Positions 49,963-59,112 of a stretch of 64,000 nt of DNA are shown here, piece after piece (position 1 is the stretch's first letter; each line of letters opens with the position of its first letter). The notes beneath the pieces were generated by a model. That model made no database searches, had not been told where the DNA came from, and saw only the letters and a program-made list of their open reading frames with translations. Source of the DNA: Mammaliicoccus sciuri (lineage in GTDB: Bacteria > Bacillota > Bacilli > Staphylococcales > Staphylococcaceae); contig NZ_PPQD01000034.1 in the NCBI RefSeq assembly GCF_002901825.1, positions 252,545 through 316,544 on the forward strand, in the 5' to 3' direction. The translations under genes and the position numbers were made by a program.

Positions 49963-50063
49963 TTTATTTGAAAAACATTTAAGTTTATAAATTTAGAATA
50001 TTATGTGTATACGTTTTAGTTCACGCCTATTTTATTGTATAATAAATATGAGGGGTGAGATTA

Positions 50064-50780
50064 TTGACATCAGGGTATGAATACATATTTGCTTATTTTC
50101 AGAACAACTTGAATTTAGGTATTGTTTCAAGTCAAAGCATGTCGTCTATTGGTGAGTTTATTACGACCCCATTAGTCACATTGATACTGACTTGTATTAT
50201 TTTTCTAGGTGCACTATATCAATTATATTCAGAACGTATTAATTTTGCGGGAATTTTAAGCTTTATTTGTACACTTATCTTTTTCATTGGCTACGTTATA
50301 ATTGATGAAATTAGTTTGATTTCTGTTTTACTTTTTGGGATTGGTGCATTATTAGTAATAATTGAATTATTTGTTATAGGAGCAGTACTAGGTATCCTTG
50401 GTTTTATTGCCATTATTGGTAGTTTTGTATTAGTTGGAGAAAATATCTTAACTATGGGTATGATTATTGCTGTAGCATTAATTCTAACAACGATAGAGTG
50501 GGTGATATTAGTGAAAGGATTTAATCGTAAAATACCATTCTTTGATAAAGTCATTCTTAGAGACTCTACGAATAAAGAATCTGGCTATACATCTCATGAT
50601 GATAGAAGTCATTTGATTGGCAAACTATGTACAACATACACAGCGTTGAGACCCTCAGGAATTATACTTGTTGATGACGAAAGAATAGATGCTGTTTCAG
50701 ATGGTAGTTTTATTCAGAAGGATAAGCAAGTCAAAATTGTACAGGTTGAAGGTACAAGAGTTGTCGTAAGAGAAATTTAA
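50064..50780 (+). CDS. NfeD-family membrane protein (short form)
   Basis: Membrane protein of 238 residues with about four transmembrane helices (roughly 25-150) and a C-terminal OB-fold (residues about 175-238, with LIGKLCTTYTALRPSGIILVDDERIDAVSDG). This is the short NfeD type, without the N-terminal serine protease domain of B. subtilis YqeZ. NfeD partners flotillins in membrane microdomains, and floA follows 23 nt later. The start is taken as TTG 50064 behind GAGGGGTGAG; GTG 50055 overlaps that site. Confidence 0.85.
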   Translation: MTSGYEYIFAYFQNNLNLGIVSSQSMSSIGEFITTPLVTLILTCIIFLGALYQLYSERINFAGILSFICTLIFFIGYVIIDEISLISVLLFGIGALLVIIELFVIGAVLGILGFIAIIGSFVLVGENILTMGMIIAVALILTTIEWVILVKGFNRKIPFFDKVILRDSTNKESGYTSHDDRSHLIGKLCTTYTALRPSGIILVDDERIDAVSDGSFIQKDKQVKIVQVEGTRVVVREI

Positions 50781-50803
50781 TTTAGACAAGGAGAGAAATG
50801 CAT

Positions 50804-51799
50804 ATGTTATCAGGTTTAATTGCTTTTGTAATTATTGCTGTCATATTAATCGTACTACTTATGATTTTATTCTCATTTGTACCAGTAGGATTATGGATTT
50901 CAGCTATTGCTGCAGGCGTAAAAGTAGGTATTGGTACTTTAGTTGGTATGCGTTTAAGACGTGTATCACCTAGACGTGTTATTAACCCATTAATTAAAGC
51001 TCATAAAGCTGGTTTAGCATTAACAACGAACCAGTTAGAATCTCATTATCTTGCAGGAGGTAATGTTGATAGAGTAGTTGATGCAATTATTGCGGCTCAA
51101 AGAGCAGAAATCAACTTAGTATTTGAAAGAGGGGCAGCGATTGATTTAGCTGGTCGTGACGTTTTAGAAGCAGTTCAAATGTCCGTTAACCCTAAAGTAA
51201 TTGAAACACCATTTATCTCAGGTGTTGCGATGAATGGTATCGAAGTAAAAGCGAAAGCTAGAATTACAGTTAGAGCAAACATTGATCGATTAGTCGGTGG
51301 TGCTGGTGAAGACACAATCATCGCACGTGTTGGTGAAGGTATTGTATCAACTATTGGTTCAAGTCAACATCACACTAAAGTACTTGAGAATCCAGATAGT
51401 ATTTCACAAACAGTATTAAGTAAAGGTTTAGATTCAGGTACAGCATTTGAAATCCTATCAATCGACATTGCTGATGTAGATATCGGTAAAAACATTGGTG
51501 CAGACTTACAAACTGAACAAGCACTTGCTGATAAAAATATTGCACAAGCTAAAGCCGAAGAACGTCGTGCTATGGCCGTTGCTACTGAGCAAGAAATGAA
51601 AGCAAGAGTACAAGAAATGCGTTCTAAAGTTGTTGAATCAGAAGCAGAAGTACCACTTGCAATGGCAGAAGCACTTAAATCAGGCAATTTAGGTGTTAAA
51701 GACTACTATAATTTAAAAAATATAGAAGCTGACACTGGCATGAGAGAAGCAATCAATAAGAGTACAAAGCCACAAGATTCTAATTCACCGAACCAATAA
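50804..51799 (+). CDS. floA: Flotillin-like protein FloA
   Basis: Membrane scaffold of 331 residues. An N-terminal hydrophobic hairpin (about 3-40) is followed by an SPFH-like region starting [19 protein letters not shown], then an Ala/Glu/Lys-rich coiled coil ([25 protein letters not shown], split here by position about 240-265). FloA organises functional membrane microdomains and affects cell-wall and secretion machines. ATG 50804 is 8 nt after AAGGAGAG; ATG 50798 is too close to it. Confidence 0.94.
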   Translation: MLSGLIAFVIIAVILIVLLMILFSFVPVGLWISAIAAGVKVGIGTLVGMRLRRVSPRRVINPLIKAHKAGLALTTNQLESHYLAGGNVDRVVDAIIAAQRAEINLVFERGAAIDLAGRDVLEAVQMSVNPKVIETPFISGVAMNGIEVKAKARITVRANIDRLVGGAGEDTIIARVGEGIVSTIGSSQHHTKVLENPDSISQTVLSKGLDSGTAFEILSIDIADVDIGKNIGADLQTEQALADKNIAQAKAEERRAMAVATEQEMKARVQEMRSKVVESEAEVPLAMAEALKSGNLGVKDYYNLKNIEADTGMREAINKSTKPQDSNSPNQ

Positions 51800-51814
51800 G
51801 AGAGGTGATTTAAA

Positions 51815-52519
51815 ATGGAAATAGGCATTATCATCTTTGTTATTTGGGTTATTTTTAGTGTCGTGAGCGGTATAATCGAAGGCGCATCTAAAAATAAAAA
51901 GAAAAATAAGCAACCTCAAACAAGACAAAGATCGAATCCAGTAAATAGACAAGCTGAAGAAAAGAAGAAATCTGCTGAGCAAGAATTACAAGACTTAGTT
52001 AATAAGTATGAATCTTATAAGCAGAAAGCAGAAACGAGTTCAACTGAACGAATGTCTGGCCATTATAAAAACTTAGCTGATCAACTTGCAAATCATCTTA
52101 AACAATATAATATAGATGTTGAAAAACCTGTTGTTCAAACTCATAAAGTAGAACAACAACCGGAGCAAATTTCAAGTGAGCATGAGAATGCTTATATCAA
52201 TCAGAGAAAAGAACAAATTCATAAAAATAGACCTAAAAAACAACAAGAAGCAATCAAACAGTTATTGGCATACAGCCAAGAAGAAAAAAAGTCTTTAATG
52301 AATGTACAGCGTGAAAGTATAGATGATGTTGAAAAGGAAGCAGAGCAAATTATCAACAACACGCAACTTTCAGAAAGAACAAGAAGAGCGATGGTTAAAC
52401 AACTCTATTTAAACAGTAAACATAATTTTAATGATGAAGCAATCAATGTTGATGAAAACCAAGTCGTAAATGGTATCATTTGGTCAGAAATTTTAAAAAG
52501 ACCGAATGAATTAAAATAA
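51815..52519 (+). CDS. Uncharacterised single-pass membrane protein after floA
   Basis: I recognise no named family. The 234 residues show an N-terminal transmembrane helix (about 3-22), a Lys/Gln/Arg-rich stretch (25-60), helical coiled-coil segments, a Gln/Glu-rich low-complexity middle, and a C-terminal motif VVNGIIWSEILKRP; similar I-x-SEIL-x-x-P ends occur in other uncharacterised Bacillales membrane proteins, as far as I recall. Ribosome binding site AGAGGTGA; 15 nt after floA. The position suggests a link to flotillin microdomains, which is inference only. Confidence 0.75.
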   Translation: MEIGIIIFVIWVIFSVVSGIIEGASKNKKKNKQPQTRQRSNPVNRQAEEKKKSAEQELQDLVNKYESYKQKAETSSTERMSGHYKNLADQLANHLKQYNIDVEKPVVQTHKVEQQPEQISSEHENAYINQRKEQIHKNRPKKQQEAIKQLLAYSQEEKKSLMNVQRESIDDVEKEAEQIINNTQLSERTRRAMVKQLYLNSKHNFNDEAINVDENQVVNGIIWSEILKRPNELK

Positions 52520-52530
52520 CGAATATAAAC

Positions 52531-52691
52531 AAGCTGGGACATAATGTAATGTCTCAGCTTGTTTTAGTATCTTGGCAGTAGATGACTGAATTGAAAATTC
52601 GCTTGTACCAAGCTTTTTTCAATACTAGTCATCTTTGCTGGGGCGGAACTACGAAATCTTTTTATACAAATTAGATTTCTGTTCCGCTCCC
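52531..52691. repeat. Structured intergenic repeat, copy 2
   Basis: 161-bp relative of 17441-17602. Stems: AAGCTGGGACAT (52531-52542) with ATGTCTCAGCTT (52549-52560); GCTTG-TAC-CAAGC-TTTTTT (52601-52619); GGGGCGGAAC (52640-52649) with GTTCCGCTCCC (52681-52691) around GAAATCT..AGATTTC. Differences from copy 1 are paired: AGCT/AGCT replaces AGTCT/AGTCT-like bases in stem 1, and GGA/TCC becomes GAA/TTC in stem 3. It follows the uncharacterised gene by 11 nt and may terminate it. Confidence 0.85.
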
Positions 52692-52752
52692 TTTTTATAT
52701 TCACAAAAATACTATTTAGACTTACAATAAAGGTAGGATTCAAGAGGGTGTG

Positions 52753-53256
52753 ATGAAAATGGTATTTAAGAAAAAGCAGAGTATATTATCTATTATCATT
52801 TCGATTTTATTATTTTTTATTGCTTTAATACCGCTTTTTATTAGTAATAAGTATTTAATAGTCGTTACTTTTATTCTCGTTTTTCTTATAATTTTAAACA
52901 TTCTTTTTGAGAGATACACAATAAAAGAGCATTTTTTATCCATAAGAAGAGGATTATTCAAAAATCGTTACAATATCTATGATATCGATCAAATTAATAT
53001 GACTAAATCCATAGAAGGCAACAGTATGTTAGAAATTGTTTCAAAAGGTGAATTGGTCGAAAAAGTGAGTCCAATTGAAGAACGTGAGTTTATTATTACA
53101 TTAATACGCATTAATCCTAAAATTAAATTAAATAATAGCAATAGACTACATGAATATGAAAAAGTTAGAAATCTCATTATTGCACGTGAAAAACTAAATA
53201 ATATACAAAATAAAGTGCATAAGATTGCACGTTACAATAAGGTTTGGTACATTTAA
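52753..53256 (+). CDS. Membrane protein with a bacterial PH-like domain
   Basis: 167 residues. Two transmembrane helices (about 8-28 and 31-50) are followed by a cytoplasmic domain whose start, ERYTIKEHFLSIRRGLFKNRYNIYDIDQI, matches the strand pattern of bacterial PH-like domains (bPH_6/YyaB type). The C-terminus is basic and helical. The start is ATG 52753 or 52759 behind GAGGG. The function is unknown. It lies between repeat copy 2 and phoH and is not part of the usual B. subtilis order here. Confidence 0.7.
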   Translation: MKMVFKKKQSILSIIISILLFFIALIPLFISNKYLIVVTFILVFLIILNILFERYTIKEHFLSIRRGLFKNRYNIYDIDQINMTKSIEGNSMLEIVSKGELVEKVSPIEEREFIITLIRINPKIKLNNSNRLHEYEKVRNLIIAREKLNNIQNKVHKIARYNKVWYI

Positions 53257-53291
53257 AGTGTCAACAATTCAACTTATAAAGGAGATATTTA

Positions 53292-54239
53292 ATGCCTACA
53301 TTAATTCAAATCGAGAATATGGATCAAGCTCAAGCTCTATTGGGTAATGGAGATGAGCATATAAAGTATATTGAAAATGAACTCGAGGTGGATATTTTAA
53401 CACGTGGACAAGAAATTGCTGTCCGTGGTAAACGTATAGAAAATGTTGAAAAAGCTGAAAAAGTATTATTGAACTTACTAAAAGTAATCGAGAGTGGTGC
53501 GAGTATAACTATTAATGATGTACAAGCAGCGGTTAAAATGGCTGATAAAGGAACAATCGATCAACTGATTAATTTATATGATGAAGAAATCACTAAAGAT
53601 AGTAATGGTAAAATAATAAGAGCTAAAACAATGGGTCAAAGAGTATATATCAATAATATAAAGAACAATGACTTAGTATTCGGCATAGGTCCAGCAGGTA
53701 CAGGGAAGACTTTCTTAGCAGTTGTAATGGCTGCAAGAGCATTGCGTCTAGGACAAGTAAAACGTATCGTATTAACGCGTCCTGCAGTAGAAGCGGGTGA
53801 ATCATTAGGTTTCTTACCAGGTGATTTAAAAGAAAAAGTAGACCCTTATTTAAGACCTTTATATGATGGGCTTCATACAGTGTTAGGAACTGAGCAAACA
53901 TCACGCTTAATTGAAAGAGGTACGATTGAAATCGCACCACTTGCTTATATGAGAGGTCGAACATTAGATGATGCGTTTGTAATCCTTGATGAAGCACAAA
54001 ATACGACACACCCACAGATGAAGATGTTCTTAACAAGATTAGGTTTCGGTTCAAAAATGGTAGTAACAGGTGACCGTACACAAATCGATTTACCTAAAGG
54101 TGTTAAAAGTGGATTAATTGAAGCTGATCAACGATTAAGTGGTGTAAAAGGGATAGCAATGACTTACTTAGAACAAACAGACGTTGTGAGACACCCATTA
54201 GTAGGTAAAATAATAAACGCATACGAAGAGGAGAAATAA
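53292..54239 (+). CDS. phoH: PhoH-like ATPase
   Basis: P-loop ATPase of 315 residues with an N-terminal KH-like region (about 1-80, [20 protein letters not shown]). Walker [13 protein letters not shown] is near 134-145, and [21 protein letters not shown] is Walker B plus sensor, then [11 protein letters not shown]. It is predicted to act on RNA with the adjacent ybeY; the two are neighbours in most bacteria. Ribosome binding site AAAGGAG. Confidence 0.94.
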   Translation: MPTLIQIENMDQAQALLGNGDEHIKYIENELEVDILTRGQEIAVRGKRIENVEKAEKVLLNLLKVIESGASITINDVQAAVKMADKGTIDQLINLYDEEITKDSNGKIIRAKTMGQRVYINNIKNNDLVFGIGPAGTGKTFLAVVMAARALRLGQVKRIVLTRPAVEAGESLGFLPGDLKEKVDPYLRPLYDGLHTVLGTEQTSRLIERGTIEIAPLAYMRGRTLDDAFVILDEAQNTTHPQMKMFLTRLGFGSKMVVTGDRTQIDLPKGVKSGLIEADQRLSGVKGIAMTYLEQTDVVRHPLVGKIINAYEEEK

Positions 54240-54240
54240 T

Positions 54241-54702
54241 ATGCTAACAATGGATTTTATTGATGAGCAACAAGTAATTGATGAAGATACAAAAAATCAA
54301 ATTGAATCATTGCTCACTTTTGCTGCTAAAAAGGAAAATATTACTGAAGAAGCAGAACTTTCAATTTCATTTGTCGATGAAGAAGAGATTCAAGCTATTA
54401 ATCGTGATTATCGCGATAAAGATAAAGTAACAGATGTTATTTCATTTTCATTAGAAGAAGATGAGCCTGAAATAGAAGGCTTAGATATGCCTAGAGTATT
54501 AGGTGATATTATCATCTGTCTTGAAGTTGCTAAAGAGCAAGCTGAGTCTTATAATCATAGTTTGAGTAGAGAATTAGGATTTTTAGCATTACATGGATTT
54601 TTACATTTACTAGGTTATGATCATATGACTGAAGAAGATGAAAAAGAAATGTTTTCTCGACAAGATGAAATATTAAATGGATTTGGATTAACACGTGAAT
54701 AA
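54241..54702 (+). CDS. ybeY: Endoribonuclease YbeY
   Basis: Zinc-dependent RNase of 153 residues active in 16S rRNA 3' maturation and ribosome quality control. The metal motif [11 protein letters not shown] (H3xH5xH) is near 120-130, and [13 protein letters not shown] is also typical. AGGAGAAAT overlaps the end of phoH, one base away. A second in-frame ATG lies at 54250. It overlaps dgkA by 8 nt. Confidence 0.95.
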   Translation: MLTMDFIDEQQVIDEDTKNQIESLLTFAAKKENITEEAELSISFVDEEEIQAINRDYRDKDKVTDVISFSLEEDEPEIEGLDMPRVLGDIIICLEVAKEQAESYNHSLSRELGFLALHGFLHLLGYDHMTEEDEKEMFSRQDEILNGFGLTRE

Positions 54703-55042
54703 ATTTGTAAATCGATTTAAATTTCCTTTAGCAGGTTTAGTGACCATTCTCAAAAAAGATAAAAACTTTTTATTACATCTTATATTCGCTGTACTTGTAT
54801 TGATTGTTAGTTTAATATTAAATCTCAATACATTTGAATGGTTATGGATTTTATTTGCAATATTTAGTGTACTCATTGTAGAGGTTCTCAATACTTCTAT
54901 AGAGTATGTAGTAGATATGTTTACGGATGAATATAACTTACTTGCTAAACATGCTAAAGATACAGCCGCTTTAGCCGTTTTATTAACATCAATAATGGCT
55001 GCAATAATCGGGATAGTGATATTATTACCAAAAATAATATAA
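54695..55042 (+). CDS. dgkA: Diacylglycerol/undecaprenol kinase
   Basis: Small integral membrane kinase of 115 residues with three transmembrane helices. The conserved catalytic segment [14 protein letters not shown] and the downstream [12 protein letters not shown] are present. In Gram-positives this enzyme phosphorylates undecaprenol to recycle the cell-wall lipid carrier. The start GTG 54695 lies inside ybeY (8-nt overlap) without a strong ribosome binding site, so it depends on coupling. Confidence 0.92.
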   Translation: MNKFVNRFKFPLAGLVTILKKDKNFLLHLIFAVLVLIVSLILNLNTFEWLWILFAIFSVLIVEVLNTSIEYVVDMFTDEYNLLAKHAKDTAALAVLLTSIMAAIIGIVILLPKII

Positions 55043-55061
55043 ACATATAGGGGGAAATGGT

Positions 55062-55466
55062 ATGGAATTCAAACAAGAGTGGTATGAAGGCGCAAGAGAA
55101 GCACAAAAGAGAGCATATACTCCATATTCTAAATTTAACGTAGGTGCATATTTAGTTACGAAAGATGGTAAAGCTTATTATGGTGCTAACATTGAAAATG
55201 CAGCTTACCCATCAACAATTTGTGCTGAGAGGTCTGCACTCGTTGCAGCAATGTCAGATGGGTATAGACCGGGAGACTTCAAATGTATTACAGTTACAGT
55301 AGATGCTGATAAACCATCATCTCCATGTGGAACATGCAGACAAGTGTTAAAAGAGTTATGTGATGATGACATGCCAGTATTTTTAACACATCAAACAAAT
55401 GAAAGAATTGAAACTACAGTTAATGAATTATTACCTTTAGGTTTCTCAGGAAAGGATCTAGAATAA
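55062..55466 (+). CDS. cdd: Cytidine deaminase
   Basis: Tetrameric zinc deaminase of 134 residues that converts cytidine and deoxycytidine to uridine forms. Zinc motifs TICAERSAL (about 52-60, catalytic Glu) and SSPCGTCRQVL (about 86-96). YTPYSKFNVGAYL and GANIENAAYPS bind the nucleoside. It runs directly into era: the era ATG is the next base after the cdd stop. Confidence 0.96.
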   Translation: MEFKQEWYEGAREAQKRAYTPYSKFNVGAYLVTKDGKAYYGANIENAAYPSTICAERSALVAAMSDGYRPGDFKCITVTVDADKPSSPCGTCRQVLKELCDDDMPVFLTHQTNERIETTVNELLPLGFSGKDLE

Positions 55467-56366
55467 ATGAATGAATTTAAATCAGGGTTTATATCTATTA
55501 TAGGTAGACCTAATGTAGGTAAATCTACTTTTATGAATAAAGTTATTGGTCATAAAGTAGCGATAATGTCTGATAAAGCACAAACGACTCGAAATAAAGT
55601 ACAGGGTGTATTAACAACTGATGATGCTCAAATGATATTTATTGATACACCAGGTATTCATAAACCTAAACATGCTTTAGGTGACTACATGATGAAAATC
55701 GCTAAAAATACTTTGAAAGAAGTAGATTTAATCATGTTTATGGTTAATGTTGATGAAAGTATCGGTAAAGGCGATGAATACATTATCGACTTGTTGAAAC
55801 AAACGAAAACACCAGTATTTTTAGTATTAAATAAAATAGATTTAATTCACCCTGATCAACTATTAGTTGAAATTGAAAAGTATCAAAAAACAATGGATTT
55901 TGCAGAAATTATTCCAATTTCAGCATTAGAAGGATTAAATATTGAAACACTACTAGAACAATTTAAAAAGTATCTCGAAGAAGGTCCAATGTATTATCCT
56001 AAAGATCAAATTTCTGATCATCCAGAACAATTTGTTGTAGCTGAGTTGATAAGAGAAAAAGCATTACACCTTACGAATCAAGAAATACCACATGCTATCG
56101 GTGTGAACGTCGATAAAATGACAAAAGCAGAAGGTGAGAAAGTCCAAGTAGAAGCAACAATTTATGTTGAAAGAGACTCTCAAAAAGGTATTGTCATTGG
56201 TAAAGGCGGTAAAATGCTTAAAGAAATAGGTAAACGTGCAAGAAGAGATATTGAAATGCTACTTGGCTCAAAAGTATATTTGGATTTATGGGTTAAAGTA
56301 CAAAAAGATTGGCGTAATAAACCTAATTTCATTAAACAAATTGGTTATAGAGAAGACGAGTATTAA
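55467..56366 (+). CDS. era: Ribosome maturation GTPase Era
   Basis: GTPase of 299 residues that binds the 3' end of 16S rRNA during 30S assembly. G1 GRPNVGKST (13-21), G3 [11 protein letters not shown]4 NKID, G5 SALEG; the C-terminal KH domain has [18 protein letters not shown]. It starts immediately after the cdd stop, with GGAAAGG in cdd serving as ribosome binding site. Standard ybeY-dgkA-cdd-era-recO order. Confidence 0.96.
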   Translation: MNEFKSGFISIIGRPNVGKSTFMNKVIGHKVAIMSDKAQTTRNKVQGVLTTDDAQMIFIDTPGIHKPKHALGDYMMKIAKNTLKEVDLIMFMVNVDESIGKGDEYIIDLLKQTKTPVFLVLNKIDLIHPDQLLVEIEKYQKTMDFAEIIPISALEGLNIETLLEQFKKYLEEGPMYYPKDQISDHPEQFVVAELIREKALHLTNQEIPHAIGVNVDKMTKAEGEKVQVEATIYVERDSQKGIVIGKGGKMLKEIGKRARRDIEMLLGSKVYLDLWVKVQKDWRNKPNFIKQIGYREDEY

Positions 56367-56388
56367 GTAGAATGGAGGCGATGATATA

Positions 56389-57141
56389 ATGCTTTATAAA
56401 CAAGAAGGATTTGTCATTCGCTCTGTAGATTATGGTGAAAACAATAAAATCATCACTATATTAAATGAACACGGTCATAAAGTTCCATTAATGGCGCGTG
56501 GTGCTAAAAAAACAAGTCATCCACTACAAGGTGCTACTCAGCCCTTTGTACATGGCTTGTTTATTTTTTCGAAGTTTAAAGGAATGGGCACATTATCATC
56601 AGCTGATATTATTAACAGTCATAGAACGATGCAATCCGATATTTTTAAAAGTGCATATGGTGCATATTGTATAGAAGTCGTAGATAAGGCGTTAGAAGCG
56701 GAAGAACATGATGTATTCTTTTATGAATTATTGTTAGGTGTATTCCAAGCAGTAGAAAGAGGCGTTGACGCAGATACGATGAGCATGATAGTCGCGTTGA
56801 AATGTATGCCTAAATATGGATATGAACCAACTTTCAATGCGTGCGTCATAACAGGAGATATGGATCAACAGCAATTAAATGCATATAGTTTCAAATATAA
56901 TGGACCACTTAGCAATCCAGCATTAATACATGATGAACATGCATATCGAATATCTAATAGAGCATTATATTTTATGAATCTCATGTATCAATTGCCGATT
57001 AAACATTTAAATAGCTTTAAAATAAGCGAACAAGTCAAAAAAGAAATACAAACTTTAATTGATAACATGTATGACGAATACGTTGGTGTTGTATTTAGAA
57101 CCAAAAAATTACTCAATCAACTTGAAAACTTAAAAATGTAA
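56389..57141 (+). CDS. recO: DNA repair protein RecO
   Basis: Recombination mediator of 250 residues that loads RecA on SSB-coated DNA. The N-terminal OB fold starts LYKQEGFVIRSVDYGENNKI; the helical region has the expected KCMPKYGYEP and NACV segment, where the zinc cysteines are mostly absent as in other staphylococci. Ribosome binding site TGGAGGCGA. It is the last gene of the phoH-recO run; no clear terminator is visible before the tandem repeats that begin 16 nt later. Confidence 0.93.
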   Translation: MLYKQEGFVIRSVDYGENNKIITILNEHGHKVPLMARGAKKTSHPLQGATQPFVHGLFIFSKFKGMGTLSSADIINSHRTMQSDIFKSAYGAYCIEVVDKALEAEEHDVFFYELLLGVFQAVERGVDADTMSMIVALKCMPKYGYEPTFNACVITGDMDQQQLNAYSFKYNGPLSNPALIHDEHAYRISNRALYFMNLMYQLPIKHLNSFKISEQVKKEIQTLIDNMYDEYVGVVFRTKKLLNQLENLKM

Positions 57142-57157
57142 AGACTTCAATAGTTTG

Positions 57158-57340
57158 TATTAAAAAGGTAAGCTACTTTACAAAAGTAAGCGAAAGTGTA
57201 AATAAGGGTGCCCATAGTAACAAAAGTCATACGAATTGTAACTAAGGGTGCCTATAGTAACAAAAGTCATACGAATTGTAACTAAGAGTGCCTATAATTA
57301 CAAAACTCATAAGAAGTGTTAATAAGAACAGGCATTAATG
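57158..57340. repeat. Tandem 40-bp repeat array between recO and glyS
   Basis: Units begin at 57158 (degenerate), 57198, 57238, 57278 and 57318 (partial). Units 57198 and 57238 differ by two bases. Each unit contains two half-units starting GTAAC or similar: GTAACTAAGGGTGCCTATA (19 nt) and GTAACAAAAGTCATACGAAT plus T (21 nt). The spacing of about 20 bp is near two helical turns. The unit is not a multiple of three and there is no ribosome binding site, so it is non-coding. Confidence 0.85.
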
Positions 57341-57373
57341 TCATTTCTTTATATTTTCCCAACAACTTAACCA

Positions 57374-57424
57374 TAAAAAAACAGAGCAAAACTTAATTAA
57401 TAAGTTTTTGCTCTGTTTTTTGTT
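57374..57424. terminator. Terminator of glyS
   Basis: A7-CAGAGCAAAACTTA, loop ATTAA, TAAGTTTTTGCTCTG-T6 with one bulged T. The flanking A and T runs allow use from both directions; it is the first clear stop for recO transcripts too. Confidence 0.88.
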
Positions 57425-57429
57425 TAGTA

Positions 57430-58818
57430 TTAGAATCTAATTTTTTCAGCTAAGAAGTTTTCAACTTCATCAATTGGCATACGTACTTGTTCCATTGTGT
57501 CTCTGTCACGTACTGTAACTTGGTTGTCTTCTAATGAATCGAAGTCAAATGTGATACAGTATGGTGTACCAATTTCATCTTGTCTACGGTAACGTTTACC
57601 GATTGATTGTGACTCATCAAAATCGATTGCAAATCTTTCACTTAATTTTTCATATACTTTAATAGCATCTGGTGAAAGTTTTTTGCTTAATGGTAAGATT
57701 GCTGCTTTATATGGTGCTAAAGCAGGGTGGAAATGCAACACTGTACGTTGATCTTTCTCGCCTTCATTTTCTTCTTCGTATGCGTCACATAAGAATGCTA
57801 ATGTTACACGGTCAGCACCTAATGATGGTTCGATACAGTAAGGAATGAATTTTTCATTTGTTTCTTGATCGTGATATTTGAAGTCTTCACCACTGAATTC
57901 ACTATGTTGTTTTAAATCATAATCTGTTCTTGAAGCGATACCCCAAAGTTCTCCCCAACCAAATGGGAATTTGTATTCGATATCAGTTGTTGCATTTGAG
58001 TAGTGACTTAATTCGTCTTCGTCATGGTCACGTAATTTTGTATTTTCTTCTTTAATACCTAAATCTTTTAACCATTTTGCAGCAAAGTCTTTCCAGTAAT
58101 TTTGCCATTCAATTTCAGTACCAGGTTTACAGAAGAATTCAAGTTCCATTTGTTCGAATTCTCTCGTTCTGAAGATAAAGTTACCAGGTGTAATTTCGTT
58201 TCTGAATGATTTACCAACTTGCGCAATACCGAATGGTAATTTTTTACGCATTGAACGCTGAACGTTTTTATAGTTTACGAAAATACCTTGCGCAGTTTCA
58301 GGACGTAAGAAAATTTCGTTTGTTGAAGATTCGGTAACACCTTGGAATGTTTTGAACATTAAGTTGAATTGACGAATGTCTGTCCAGTTTGCTGTACCAC
58401 TTTCAGGACAAGTGATGCCTTTATCATCAATTAATTGTTTCATTTCATCAAAGCTCATACCGTCAGCAATAAAGTTCTCATCACCTTCAACATTATGCAT
58501 GTAATCTTCAATTAATTTATCTGCTCTGTAACGAATTTTAGAATCTTTGTTGTCTATCATTGGATCGTTAAAGTTTGATAAGTGACCTGAAGCTTCCCAA
58601 GTTCTTGGGTTCATTAAAATAGCTGCATCTAATCCAACGTTGTATGGAGATTGTTGAACAAACTTTTGCCACCATGCTTTTTTAATGTTATTTTTTAATT
58701 CAACACCAAGTGGACCATAGTCCCAAGTGTTTGCTAAACCACCATAAATTTCACTACCAGGGAATACAAACCCTCTATGTTTTGCTAATGTTACTACCTT
58801 ATCCATATCTTTTGCCAT
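57430..58818 (-). CDS. glyS: Glycine--tRNA ligase (homodimeric type)
   Basis: Class II synthetase of 462 residues of the single-chain alpha2 type, as in staphylococci, rather than the alpha2beta2 GlyQ/GlyS type of B. subtilis. It begins [22 protein letters not shown]; motif 2 is [24 protein letters not shown], motif 3 lies around [15 protein letters not shown]. The C-terminal anticodon domain ends [11 protein letters not shown]. The ATG at 58818 follows AATTGAGGAGTG on the minus strand. Regulated by the glycine T-box upstream. Confidence 0.96.
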   Translation of the reverse strand: MAKDMDKVVTLAKHRGFVFPGSEIYGGLANTWDYGPLGVELKNNIKKAWWQKFVQQSPYNVGLDAAILMNPRTWEASGHLSNFNDPMIDNKDSKIRYRADKLIEDYMHNVEGDENFIADGMSFDEMKQLIDDKGITCPESGTANWTDIRQFNLMFKTFQGVTESSTNEIFLRPETAQGIFVNYKNVQRSMRKKLPFGIAQVGKSFRNEITPGNFIFRTREFEQMELEFFCKPGTEIEWQNYWKDFAAKWLKDLGIKEENTKLRDHDEDELSHYSNATTDIEYKFPFGWGELWGIASRTDYDLKQHSEFSGEDFKYHDQETNEKFIPYCIEPSLGADRVTLAFLCDAYEEENEGEKDQRTVLHFHPALAPYKAAILPLSKKLSPDAIKVYEKLSERFAIDFDESQSIGKRYRRQDEIGTPYCITFDFDSLEDNQVTVRDRDTMEQVRMPIDEVENFLAEKIRF

Positions 58819-58837
58819 AAAAATTCACTCCTCAATT

Positions 58838-59001
58838 AAATTAAAAAAGCCCCAAGACATCATCAAATAATGCCTTGGGACGAGTATATTACCCGCGGTT
58901 CCACCCAAATTAGTGTAGCCACTCACTTTTTATAAAATTTTGTAAGCCAAAACTTTAATGTTAAGCTTTCACCATCCTTAACTCGCTTTTATTTCAAAGT
59001 T
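58838..59001 (-). promoter_or_regulatory. Glycine T-box riboswitch with terminator
   Basis: Leader of glyS on the minus strand. Stem I distal part GTTAAG..CTTAAC encloses GGATGGTGAAAG; the specifier is GGC (complement of 58946-58948), a glycine codon. The T-box GGGTGGAACCGCG is at 58906-58894, and its TGGA fits the UCCA end of tRNA-Gly. Terminator arms are CCCAAGGCAT and ATGTCTTGGG near 58880-58850, followed by GCTTTTTT. Confidence 0.93.
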
Positions 59002-59007
59002 AATTAA

Positions 59008-59036
59008 AATATAGCACGGTATGAGAGAGTTATCAA
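59008..59036 (-). promoter_or_regulatory. Promoter of the glyS T-box transcript
   Basis: Minus strand TTGATA (59036-59031), 17-bp spacer, TATATT (59013-59008) preceded by TGC, an extended -10. Start near 59001. Confidence 0.85.
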
Positions 59037-59056
59037 GTGAAAACAGATATTCAAAT

Positions 59057-59086
59057 TGAGCAATATTTGCGTTACATGTTATAATT
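59057..59086 (+). promoter_or_regulatory. Promoter of ccpN
   Basis: TTGAGC (59057-59062), 18-bp spacer, TATAAT (59081-59086) preceded by TGT, an extended -10. Start near 59093, only about 20 nt before the ccpN coding region. Confidence 0.75.
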
Positions 59087-59112
59087 AATCTATCTGAATT
59101 GTGTTCGAAGGG

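Noticed and set aside
57158-57340. CRISPR array
   Set aside because: The whole 40-bp unit repeats without unique spacers, and no cas genes are present.
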